From JANQRA01 sp035550735 (GTDB taxonomy: Bacteria; Actinomycetota; Acidimicrobiia; Spongiisociales; ZC4RG35), in contig DASZOM010000027.1 in the NCBI GenBank assembly GCA_035550735.1, forward strand, positions 1 to 12,480: a DNA stretch of 12,480 nt. The letters are read 5' to 3'. Under the pieces are notes generated by a model. It saw nothing but the letters and a program-made list of their open reading frames with translations. It was not told where the DNA came from and ran no database searches. Each line of letters opens with the position of its first letter. Within the stretch, counting starts at the first letter, position 1. The position numbers and the translations under genes are program-made. Positions 1 to 6,518 of this stretch are shown here, piece by piece.

Positions 1-1
1 C

Positions 2-118
2 TTCGAGGTTGACCTGCGGTCGGTCACCGGTGACGGGACCCGCCAGCTGCTGGCGGCGCATTTCCGTGACCCTGACGGCCATCTCGCCAGCGTCACCGGC
101 TGGGTCGCTGCGGGCTAA
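2..118 (+). CDS. 3' end of a protein, possibly VOC/glyoxalase fold (partial)
   Basis: The frame is open from the left edge to a TAA at 116-118 and gives the last 38 residues of a protein cut by the window boundary. Codons are mostly G/C-ending. The segment FRDPDGHLASVTGWV resembles the last beta strand of vicinal-oxygen-chelate (glyoxalase/dioxygenase-fold) proteins, where F-x-DPDG-x-x-hydrophobic is common. That is a family resemblance in a short tail, so the assignment is tentative, and no metal ligand can be placed with confidence. The gene converges on the YbaK-type gene on the other strand, and the two coding regions overlap by 26 bp. Confidence 0.45.
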   Translation, partial: FEVDLRSVTGDGTRQLLAAHFRDPDGHLASVTGWVAAG

Positions 119-584
119 TCCTTTCCTCGACCGATGTGACGTCCCCGATCGTCGCCTCCAGGACATCGATCAGCGCCTCTCCCGAGACCGTGAGGGAGAC
201 CCCGTGGTCCCCTCCGCCGATCGAGACCTCGCCCCTGACGCGCTCGTCGGCGATGACGGGCAATGCCCGGTTGGAGCCGAGCGGCGTGATGGTGCCCCGT
301 CGGTAACCGGTGACGGCCCGCGCCTCCTCGGCGTCGGGCATGGTCGCCCGGTTCACCCCGAGATGTCGTCTCAGCTTGGGCCAGGAGATGACCCGGTCAC
401 CGGGCACCAGAACGAATACGTAGTCGTCGTCGCCACGCCGGACCAGCATCGTCTTGATGACCTGGTCAGGGCGAATCCCGCGAGCCTCTGCCGCGTCCGC
501 CAGGGATGACACCGGGCCATGCCGGACTACACGATGGGGGAGTGCTTCGAGCCGGGGGTCGCGCAGGGCGGGGGTGTCGGTCAC
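93..584 (-). CDS. YbaK/EbsC-type aminoacyl-tRNA deacylase
   Basis: This 163-residue protein has the length and architecture of single-domain YbaK/ProX editing factors, which hydrolyse mischarged aminoacyl-tRNAs in the cytoplasm. Visible family features are VIKTMLVR near residues 42-49 with Lys44 at the position of the functionally important lysine, a hydrophobic strand YVFVLVPGD (55-63), the signature GYRRGTITPLGS (93-104), and a glycine-rich strand SIGGGDHGVSL (121-131). The start is GTG at 582-584, 13 nt after the stop of the upstream phosphatase gene, with a GAGGCG-like ribosome site in the gap, so the two genes are probably co-transcribed. Which tRNA or amino acid it edits cannot be told from sequence: YbaK acts on Cys-tRNAPro, while ProXp-ala and other relatives act on Ala-tRNA. 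The 3' end overlaps the convergent plus-strand gene. Confidence 0.88.
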   Translation of the reverse strand: MTDTPALRDPRLEALPHRVVRHGPVSSLADAAEARGIRPDQVIKTMLVRRGDDDYVFVLVPGDRVISWPKLRRHLGVNRATMPDAEEARAVTGYRRGTITPLGSNRALPVIADERVRGEVSIGGGDHGVSLTVSGEALIDVLEATIGDVTSVEERISPQRPSR

Positions 585-597
585 GGCGAATGTCGCC

Positions 598-2271
598 TCA
601 GTCGTCTGCCCGGATCGCCAGAATCGCTATGTCGTCCCGTGGAACGGGCACTTCGTCGTGGAAGAGATCGAGGATGGCGGTCAGGAGCTGTCCGGGATCG
701 CGCGTCTCCACCTGGGCGACGAGCCGATCGACGGTTTCCATGGAAGTCAGATCCGAGAGGGCGATGCCGTCGGTGTAGAGGATCATCACCTCTCCCGGCG
801 CCAGCCCGAACTCGCGAGGCTTCGGTACCAGCTCGTCGAACAACGCCGCCGGCGGGACAACCTCACCGACATGGTCGACCGAACCGTCCCGCCGCAGGAT
901 CACGGGTGGCGGATGGCCCGCCAGGGACACCTCGCCGGAGAATCCGTCCACCTCTCGTGTCATGGCCACGTAAGCAAGGGTGCACATCCGGGAGTGTGCG
1001 TCGTGAGTGCTCAGCATGTCGTTGAGCTGCCTGAACACGACATGAGGGCCCGGGTCCATGGAGATGGTCGTTTTCAGGGTCTGACGCACGAGACCCACGG
1101 CCGCCGCGGCCTCGACACCCTTGCCCTCGATGTCCCCGACGAGGGCTATCGCCCGATCCTCGTCGAGAGGGATGAAGTCGTAGAAGTCACCCCCGACGTG
1201 TCCTTGTCTCGCCACCGGAAGGTATCGGGCCGCGATCACGACACCCGGAAAGACAGGGAGCGTGACCGGCCGCAGCCCGTATCGAAGCGCCTGGGCGGTG
1301 CGGGACTCCCTCTCGAAGGTCCGGGCGTTCACCAAAGCGACTCCTGCCCGTAAAGCGATCTCATCGACCATGGCGAGCTCGGCACGGTCGAATCCTCCGT
1401 CGGCTCGTGTGCGGACCAGTGTCATCGTGCCCACCGGGTCGCCCGCCGGCCCCAGGGGCACGCAGAGGACTGATCTCCACTCGAGACGTCGCAGCACGTC
1501 GACGAAGTCGGACCCCCGGGTTTGCTCGGCGAGCGCGTACATCTCATCGGTGATCCTGGGGATGTGCTCCCTGGCACCCGTCGCCAACACCCGCGCCTGC
1601 ATCGAGTCGGAGTCGCGTGAGATGTGACCTTCGCCCACGAGGTCGAGCAGCTTCTGGGCGTCTTTAGATTGCGGAAAGGCGATGGCCTCGGAATGGAGGT
1701 CGCCGAACTCGTCGAGGATGTGAAAGCCGCACCAGCTGGCGATGTCGGGGACGATGATGTCGGTGAGCGCGGCGAGGTTCGGCCCCATCTGCAGCGAGAC
1801 CGACAACGCCTCGGTGACCCCGGCGAGTATGCGTTCCCGTTCCCTCGCCGCGAACTGGTCGGTGATGTCGAGGAAGAAGTTGAGCGCCCACACCACTTCG
1901 CCCCGGTCGTTCTTGATCGGCGAGGCATTTACCCGTGACCACCTGACGTGTCGTGACCCCTCGAGTCGGTAGCCCATGGTGACCTCCTCGGCGTCCTGAC
2001 CGGCCAAGACGAGGCGCCCCGGCAGTCGATCGAGCTGGAACGGCTTACCGTCCTCGTCCACCACCTCGAAGCGGCCGAGCAGCTCATGGACAGGGATCTC
2101 CACCATCTGGGCACCGGTGTCGAGACCGACCAACTCGGCTGCGCGATCGTTGGCGTAGACGAGTCCCTCGGGTCCCTGGATGGTGACTCCTTCACGCGCA
2201 TCACCGAACAACACGTCGAGCACCCGTCGATCGGATGCGGTCACGAGCTCGAGAAACCGGTCGCCGGGCAT
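598..2271 (-). CDS. PAS-GAF-SpoIIE (RsbU-like) PP2C serine phosphatase
   Basis: This is a soluble 557-residue signalling phosphatase. A PAS domain spans about residues 16-140 (EGVTIQGPEGLVYANDRA, then a WALNFFLDIT end strand). A GAF-like domain spans about 150-320 and a SpoIIE/PPM phosphatase domain about 325-555. The phosphatase metal motifs are visible: VGGDFYD (359-365), GDIEGKG (379-385), LYTDGI (498-503) and RDDIAIL (545-551). Proteins of this type usually dephosphorylate anti-anti-sigma (STAS) proteins in partner-switching control of sigma factors; the PAS and GAF domains would sense an unknown ligand or redox state. No STAS or anti-sigma gene lies in the window. The start is uncertain: ATG at 2269-2271 fits the domain boundary but has no clear ribosome site. 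The frame stays open to a TTG at 2457, but that extension would translate through a terminator hairpin, so I reject it. Confidence 0.9.
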   Translation of the reverse strand: MPGDRFLELVTASDRRVLDVLFGDAREGVTIQGPEGLVYANDRAAELVGLDTGAQMVEIPVHELLGRFEVVDEDGKPFQLDRLPGRLVLAGQDAEEVTMGYRLEGSRHVRWSRVNASPIKNDRGEVVWALNFFLDITDQFAARERERILAGVTEALSVSLQMGPNLAALTDIIVPDIASWCGFHILDEFGDLHSEAIAFPQSKDAQKLLDLVGEGHISRDSDSMQARVLATGAREHIPRITDEMYALAEQTRGSDFVDVLRRLEWRSVLCVPLGPAGDPVGTMTLVRTRADGGFDRAELAMVDEIALRAGVALVNARTFERESRTAQALRYGLRPVTLPVFPGVVIAARYLPVARQGHVGGDFYDFIPLDEDRAIALVGDIEGKGVEAAAAVGLVRQTLKTTISMDPGPHVVFRQLNDMLSTHDAHSRMCTLAYVAMTREVDGFSGEVSLAGHPPPVILRRDGSVDHVGEVVPPAALFDELVPKPREFGLAPGEVMILYTDGIALSDLTSMETVDRLVAQVETRDPGQLLTAILDLFHDEVPVPRDDIAILAIRADD

Positions 2272-2347
2272 GGGGCGGGTGAAGAGTACCCACTGGCTGC
2301 GATTGCGATCCGTGGTACTAGATCGCGAAAACAATTCCAGATCCGGT

Positions 2348-2376
2348 TTGCACGCCGTGGGGGACGTTGGTATAAA
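2348..2376 (+). promoter_or_regulatory. Putative sigma70-type promoter of an orphan short transcript
   Basis: TTGCAC at 2348-2353 and TATAAA at 2371-2376 are separated by exactly 17 bases. The -10 matches consensus in five of six positions and the -35 keeps its TTG. The expected start point, about 2383, falls right at the base of the strong hairpin that follows. No plus-strand gene begins nearby. An AT-rich hexamer pair can arise by chance, so this is a sequence-based guess. Confidence 0.4.
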
Positions 2377-2383
2377 TCCTCCT

Positions 2384-2430
2384 GTCTGGCCGAGGGGCTC
2401 TTCGGAGTCCGTCGGCCAGACGCTTTTTTT
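2384..2430 (+). terminator. Strong intrinsic terminator hairpin with UUCG loop (plus strand)
   Basis: A perfect 10 bp stem pairs GTCTGGCCGA (2384-2393) with TCGGCCAGAC (2412-2421). After one G-G mismatch, six more pairs (one G-U) are capped by a C(UUCG)G tetraloop. The stem is followed by GC and seven T residues (2424-2430). The T tract and the UUCG loop are both on the plus strand, so the terminator faces rightward, yet all flanking genes read leftward. On the minus strand an A tract precedes the hairpin and only a weak U-containing stretch follows it, so leftward termination would be poor. Confidence 0.85.
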
Positions 2431-2453
2431 GTTGGTGATCTGCCTGACCCGAC

Positions 2454-2645
2454 TCAACCAGTGAACGGCAGCGCCAGCAGCGCTGCCCCGGCCAGGGCCA
2501 GGACGACCACACCAACCAAGAGCAGGTCGAGGACCAGCAGCTTGGCCGGGTCCCTCTCGCGTGAGGCGTTTCTGGTGAGACGTGTGCCGGCCAGGATTGC
2601 TGATGACAGAAGCAATAGACCGGCCGTGAACTCTGCAGCCTTCAT
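2454..2645 (-). CDS. Small two-helix membrane protein, unknown function
   Basis: A 63-residue frame runs from ATG (2643-2645) to TGA (2454-2456). It has two hydrophobic stretches, about residues 5-20 (EFTAGLLLLSSAILAG) and about 36-60 (LLVLDLLLVGVVVLALAGAALLA), joined by a short charged loop with several Arg, Asp, Glu and Lys residues. This pattern predicts a hairpin-type integral membrane protein with its charged loop probably in the cytoplasm. I do not recognise the family. It follows kdpE by 146 bp on the same strand and precedes the phosphatase gene. No strong ribosome site is visible (weak GGGAAA upstream). The hydrophobic pattern and the codon use support a real gene, but short high-GC frames can be accidental. 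Confidence 0.5.
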   Translation of the reverse strand: MKAAEFTAGLLLLSSAILAGTRLTRNASRERDPAKLLVLDLLLVGVVVLALAGAALLALPFTG

Positions 2646-2791
2646 GTCGTCAGCGATTTCCCACGCCCGAGAGATACCGCTTACCAGACCAAACCGCAGA
2701 TGGGTTGACGCAAACGTGTCGCCCGAGGGCCTACATCTTCTGCGATGTTGACGCGGGGCTCACCGGGGCGGCGGGAGGATTGCTCGGACCG
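2646..2791. other. Intergenic spacer between kdpE and the small membrane gene
   Basis: This 146 bp stretch lies between the kdpE stop (TAG, 2792-2794) and the ATG of the small membrane gene. I see no RNA gene and no clear terminator or promoter. It could hold a leftward promoter for the small gene, but no convincing -35/-10 pair is visible. Confidence 0.4.
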
Positions 2792-3490
2792 CTAGTGGGA
2801 TGGGACCTCGAATCGGTAGCCCATCCCGGGTTCGGTAATGAAGTAGCGAGGCCGGCTCGGCTCCGGCTCGAGCTTCCGTCGAAGCTGTGCCATGAAGACT
2901 CTCAGGTAGTTCGTCTCCTCGCCGTATTGCGGGCCCCAGACCTCCTTGAGCAGCTGGGTCTGGCTGACGAGCTTGCCCTGGTGACGGACCAGCATTTCGA
3001 CGATGCCCCACTCTGTGGGGGTCAATCGGACCTCTCCATGCCCGGGCCTGCTGACACGCTTCGTGGCCAAGTCGATGGTGAAGTCCTGTGTCTCCACGAT
3101 CGGACCCTCCTCACCGACGTCCGATTCGCGCCGGAGGGCGGCCCTGAGCCTGGCGAGGAGCTCGCCCATTGCAAACGGCTTGGTCACGTAGTCGTCGGCC
3201 CCAGCGTCGAGGGCACGGATCTTCTCCTGCACCGCGTCTCGGACGGAGAGGACGATGATGGGCACGGTCGTCCATCCGCGAATCCCCTCCACCACATCGA
3301 CACCGTCGATGCCAGGCAGCCCCAAGTCCAGGATGACGGCGTCAGGAGGGTTCGCGGCCGCGCGTCGCAAGGCCTCCTCGCCGCTGGCGGCGGCATCCGT
3401 TCGATACCCCATTGCCTCGAGACTGATGCTCAGCGCCCGCACGATCTGAGGCTCGTCGTCGACCACGAGCACTCGTGGGCCGTCAGGCAT
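2792..3490 (-). CDS. kdpE: KdpE-type response regulator (OmpR/PhoB family)
   Basis: This 232-residue protein is the DNA-binding output partner of the sensor kinase encoded just upstream. The receiver domain (about 5-117) has the acidic pair at 11-12, phospho-acceptor Asp55 in VILDLGLPG, a Ser at 82 and the conserved Lys104 in YVTKPF. The winged-helix DNA-binding domain (about 132-228) contains RLTPTEWGIVEMLV and the recognition region NYLRVFMAQLRRKLE, ending in ITEPGMGYRF, typical of KdpE. I chose ATG at 3488-3490 rather than an upstream in-frame start, because it begins directly at the receiver domain and overlaps the kdpD stop by 8 nt, indicating translational coupling. In characterised bacteria KdpE activates kdpFABC under K+ limitation or osmotic stress; those genes are absent here, so its targets may be the nearby transporter and DUF4118 genes (inference). 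Confidence 0.95.
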   Translation of the reverse strand: MPDGPRVLVVDDEPQIVRALSISLEAMGYRTDAAASGEEALRRAAANPPDAVILDLGLPGIDGVDVVEGIRGWTTVPIIVLSVRDAVQEKIRALDAGADDYVTKPFAMGELLARLRAALRRESDVGEEGPIVETQDFTIDLATKRVSRPGHGEVRLTPTEWGIVEMLVRHQGKLVSQTQLLKEVWGPQYGEETNYLRVFMAQLRRKLEPEPSRPRYFITEPGMGYRFEVPSH

Positions 3491-6020
3491 GGGGTACGGC
3501 GGTGTGATGCACGGCTTTTGCTCGCACCGGAGAGGCGGCCTTGAGGCCGATGACCATGGTCGTGCCCCCACCTGGCGTGTCTTCGATCAGTAGCTGATTT
3601 CCCATTGCCTCGAGGAGCCCATTGGCGACGGCGAGTCCCAGTCCGACTCCCTCGCTTGGGGAGTCGCGGAGACGTTGGAACGGTTGGAACACGGTGTCGC
3701 GTGCCTCCAACGGGATGCCCGGACCACGGTCGGTGATCCGCAGGTCGACGCGGCCGGATACCTCACCGGCCGTGATCTTGACGATGTCCCCTCCCGGCGA
3801 CCAGGCCAAGGCGTTCTCCGCCAGGTTGGCTACGACTCGTTCCAGGAGGTCCGGGTCGGTCTGGACCTGTGGGAGAGATTCGGAGATATCGACTTTGATG
3901 CGGTCGCGACCGACACCCAGTCCTCCGATGGCCGACGCAACCACCTCGTCGAGCCCGACGGGCCTGAAGAGCACGTGCACCGCTCCGGCCTGAACCCGAC
4001 TTGCGTCCAGCAACTGCCCGACAAGCCGGTTGAGACGTTCGGCTTCTTCCAGGGCCGATTCGAGCAGCGACCGGGTCTCGGTATCGGAGAGAGCGACCCC
4101 AAGGTCGATGAGGCTCGTGAGGGACGCCTTGATGGTGGCGAGCGGTGTGCGCAAGTCGTGGGAAACGGCTCCGAGCAACGCCGTGCGAAGGCGGTCGGTG
4201 GCGGCCATGGATTCGGCTGCGTCGGCTGTTTCTCTCAGCGCTCGACGCTCCATTTCTTGGGTTATCTGCGCGGAGAACGCGCGAAGGACAACCCGGTCGT
4301 CCGGCGACAACGGGCCGTCCGACATCACCAGTACGACATCATCGGAGACCTCGATGGACTCGGTCCCCTCCTTGGGACTGTCGAGGAGGCGCCGGCCTTC
4401 CCATGCCATGACCTCCCACTGATCGCCAGATCGTCGGAGCAGGCTCACCGCCTCGAGTCCGAAGACCTCGCGAATCCGAACCAGCTGTGAGTTGCCCTGT
4501 CCGTCGCCTGCCGGGTTCCCCGGAAGAGCGGTCGCAGCCAGAGCCTCGGCCTGCAGTCTCGCCCTGCGCGCCTCGGCGCTGCGACGGCTCGAGTATCCAA
4601 CCAAGACCCCGACCGTCACCGACACCGCGAGAAATGCGAATAGGGCGAAGAGAATGTCAGGGTCGGCGATGGTGAAGGTCTCCCGGGGCTCGGTGAAGTA
4701 CCAGGTGCTGAGGAGGAACCCGGCGAAGGCACTCGCCACGGATGGAAGCACCCCTCCTACCGCTCCTGCGACGACGGCGACGAGCTGATATGCCAGCAGC
4801 ACGGTGTGTAGCGGGACCACCTCCCGACTCTCGAGGAGGGACCGAGTGAGCAATGGGATCCCGACGAAGACGATCAACCATGCAAGGGCTCGTCTGGCAA
4901 CGCTTATCGGGCTGGCCGGCCGGTCTCTCTCGACAGCATGGCGACGAGCAGGGTCGTACGAGATGACATGGATGTCTATGGACTCGGCGGCCCGGATCAC
5001 CTTCGACACCGGCGCCTCACGCATGAGCTGCTCAAACCGGGAACGTCTCGAAGCACCGAGCACGATCTGCGTGGCGTTCTGCTCCTTGGCGAAACCTACG
5101 AGGGCCTCGCCGACGTCGTCTCCCACGACCTCGTGGTAACTGCCTCCCAGCTGTCGGAGGAGTTCTGCCTGACCGAGCAACGTCGTGGTTGGTTCTTGGG
5201 CGAGACCTTGCGTCGACCTGACGTGGACCCCTATCAGAGAAGCGCCCGACCTCATCGCAAGGCGTCCCGCGCGGCGCACCACCGTCTCGGCTCCCTCGGC
5301 GCCGGGTATGGCCACCACGACCCGCTCCTTCGTCTCCCATGGATCCGCGATGCCATGGAGGCTTCGATACGTGGCCACCGCCTCGTCGACCCGGTCGGCT
5401 GTCCATGAGAGGGCGAGCTCGCGCAATGCGCCGAGATTGCCAGGACGGAAGTAGTTGGCCAGTGCCGCGTCGATCCTCTCTGCCGGATAGATCATTCCGG
5501 CCGCCATCCGCTCGAGAATTCGCTCTTGGGCAAGGTCGACGATCTCGATCTGGTCGGCTCTTCGCACCACTTCGTCGGGGATCGTCTCGGTCTGGGCTAT
5601 TCCCGTGATCTCGTGGATCACGTCGCTCAGTGACTCCAGGTGCTGGATGTTGAGAGTGGTCAGAACGTCGATCCCTGCTTGAAGGAGGACTTCGACGTCC
5701 TGCCAGCGCTTGGGGTGAGTGACGCCGGGGACGTTCGAGTGGGCCATCTCGTCGACCAACGCGACGTCCGGCCGGCGGGACAAGACCGCTTCGAGATCCA
5801 TCTCCTCGTATGCCGGTCCCCGGTGTCCTCCGCTCCTTCTGGGCACCACTTCGAATCCTTCGATCAATGCCTCGATGTCGGCCCTCTCGTGCGGCTCGGC
5901 GTACCCGATCACGACGTCGCGGCCGTCAGATCGGAGCCTCCGACCTTCTTCGAGCATCGCGTACGTCTTTCCGACACCGGGTGCAGCGCCCAGGAACACG
6001 CGCAGCTTGCCGCGGCTCAC
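3483..6020 (-). CDS. kdpD: KdpD-type osmosensitive K+ sensor histidine kinase
   Basis: This is a full-length 845-residue KdpD, a membrane-bound sensor of K+/turgor. The N-terminal KdpD domain has Walker A GAAPGVGKT (11-19) and a Walker B-like LVDEMAHSN (88-96). A universal-stress (USP) domain follows at about 232-356. The four-helix DUF4118 region is at about 376-476, with STWYFTEPRETFTIADP near 438-454. A GAF-like segment covers about 510-590. The kinase core has phospho-acceptor His621 in AVSHDLRTPLA, N-box NLAEN (732-736), G1 DRGPGIP (764-770) and G2 GVGLGLA (791-797). All catalytic motifs are intact. The start is GTG (6018-6020), preceded by GAGGGG; the downstream sequence RGKLRVFLGAAPGVGKT is the usual KdpD N-terminus, so the start is secure. 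It is coupled to kdpE. A 107 bp spacer separates it from the divergent DUF4118 gene. Confidence 0.96.
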   Translation of the reverse strand: MSRGKLRVFLGAAPGVGKTYAMLEEGRRLRSDGRDVVIGYAEPHERADIEALIEGFEVVPRRSGGHRGPAYEEMDLEAVLSRRPDVALVDEMAHSNVPGVTHPKRWQDVEVLLQAGIDVLTTLNIQHLESLSDVIHEITGIAQTETIPDEVVRRADQIEIVDLAQERILERMAAGMIYPAERIDAALANYFRPGNLGALRELALSWTADRVDEAVATYRSLHGIADPWETKERVVVAIPGAEGAETVVRRAGRLAMRSGASLIGVHVRSTQGLAQEPTTTLLGQAELLRQLGGSYHEVVGDDVGEALVGFAKEQNATQIVLGASRRSRFEQLMREAPVSKVIRAAESIDIHVISYDPARRHAVERDRPASPISVARRALAWLIVFVGIPLLTRSLLESREVVPLHTVLLAYQLVAVVAGAVGGVLPSVASAFAGFLLSTWYFTEPRETFTIADPDILFALFAFLAVSVTVGVLVGYSSRRSAEARRARLQAEALAATALPGNPAGDGQGNSQLVRIREVFGLEAVSLLRRSGDQWEVMAWEGRRLLDSPKEGTESIEVSDDVVLVMSDGPLSPDDRVVLRAFSAQITQEMERRALRETADAAESMAATDRLRTALLGAVSHDLRTPLATIKASLTSLIDLGVALSDTETRSLLESALEEAERLNRLVGQLLDASRVQAGAVHVLFRPVGLDEVVASAIGGLGVGRDRIKVDISESLPQVQTDPDLLERVVANLAENALAWSPGGDIVKITAGEVSGRVDLRITDRGPGIPLEARDTVFQPFQRLRDSPSEGVGLGLAVANGLLEAMGNQLLIEDTPGGGTTMVIGLKAASPVRAKAVHHTAVPHA

Positions 6021-6043
6021 CCCCTCAACCTACGCCCAAGCGA

Positions 6044-6071
6044 TGACGCGCATTGCGATGCCGACGCGTCA
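6044..6071. promoter_or_regulatory. Nested dyad in the kdpD/DUF4118 divergent spacer, candidate operator
   Basis: An outer inverted repeat, TGACGCG (6044-6050) and CGCGTCA (6065-6071), encloses a second perfect dyad, GCAT-TGCG-ATGC (6050-6061). It sits between the two divergent start codons (6020 and about 6128), where a shared regulator such as KdpE could bind. There is no match to a known KdpE box that I can vouch for. No convincing -10 element was found for either gene in this spacer. Confidence 0.3.
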
Positions 6072-6127
6072 AGATGAGGTCCCAGCGCGCAAGGGAAGCG
6101 TAAGAGCCGGGGGCGTCCGACAACGGC

Positions 6128-6505
6128 GTGTCTAGCGTCGATGGCGTGGACGAGGGAACTGCCGAGAGTGCTGTGGAGTCAAGGTTCGCCGCTGCCCTCG
6201 GAGCCATGGCCCTACTGATCTTCTCCATGATCCTCGTCCTGATGCGAGAGTTCCTCGGTGCCGCGAACGTCGCCATCATTCTCCTGCTCGGCGTGCAACT
6301 GGTCGCCCTGCTCGGAGGGATACGTGGCGGCGTCGTCGCTGCCCTGGTGGCTGCGCTGTCTTTCGACTTCTTCTTCACCGAGCCCTATCTCCGTCTCGCA
6401 ATCGCCGACCGGCACGACATCATCACGACGATCCTCCTTCTTTCCGGCGGGCTTGTGACCACGTTGCTGCATCGCCGTGGCTATGGGGTGCGTTCGCACG
6501 GGTGA
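6128..6505 (+). CDS. Stand-alone DUF4118 (KdpD-type four-helix) membrane protein
   Basis: This protein of up to 125 residues consists almost entirely of the membrane domain normally embedded in KdpD. Four hydrophobic segments are visible at about 20-38, 44-62, 66-82 and 98-115. Between the third and fourth is SFDFFFTEPYLRLAIADRHD (78-97), the DUF4118 signature, closely parallel to WYFTEPRETFTIADPD in the neighbouring KdpD. No USP, kinase or other domain is attached. It is transcribed away from kdpD and converges on the KimA-like gene, whose stop codon is 13 bp away. The start is uncertain: GTG at 6128, 6146 or 6173 are all in frame without a strong ribosome site, and only the residues before the first helix would change. 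It may be an accessory K+/turgor sensor or a subunit that pairs with KdpD (inference). A decayed kdpD remnant is less likely because the frame is clean. Confidence 0.85.
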   Translation: MSSVDGVDEGTAESAVESRFAAALGAMALLIFSMILVLMREFLGAANVAIILLLGVQLVALLGGIRGGVVAALVAALSFDFFFTEPYLRLAIADRHDIITTILLLSGGLVTTLLHRRGYGVRSHG

Positions 6506-6518
6506 GTGGACGGCATGG

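Noticed and set aside
454..1353. A 299-codon plus-strand frame opposite the phosphatase gene
   Set aside because: It is a shadow frame of the SpoIIE phosphatase with no domain signal; the minus-strand frame carries the full set of catalytic motifs.
2378..2383. AGGAGG on the minus strand as a ribosome binding site for the phosphatase
   Set aside because: No ATG, GTG or TTG lies at a usable distance downstream; the bases are equally explained as sequence between the plus-strand -10 box and the hairpin.
2272..2457. N-terminal extension of the phosphatase to a TTG start at 2457
   Set aside because: The extension would translate the terminator hairpin and overlap the stop of the small membrane gene. 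It adds 62 residues without domain character, before a protein that is complete from ATG 2271.
2086..2751. A plus-strand frame of 221 codons crossing the phosphatase start and the small membrane gene
   Set aside because: It reads straight through the strong plus-strand terminator hairpin and has no recognisable motif.
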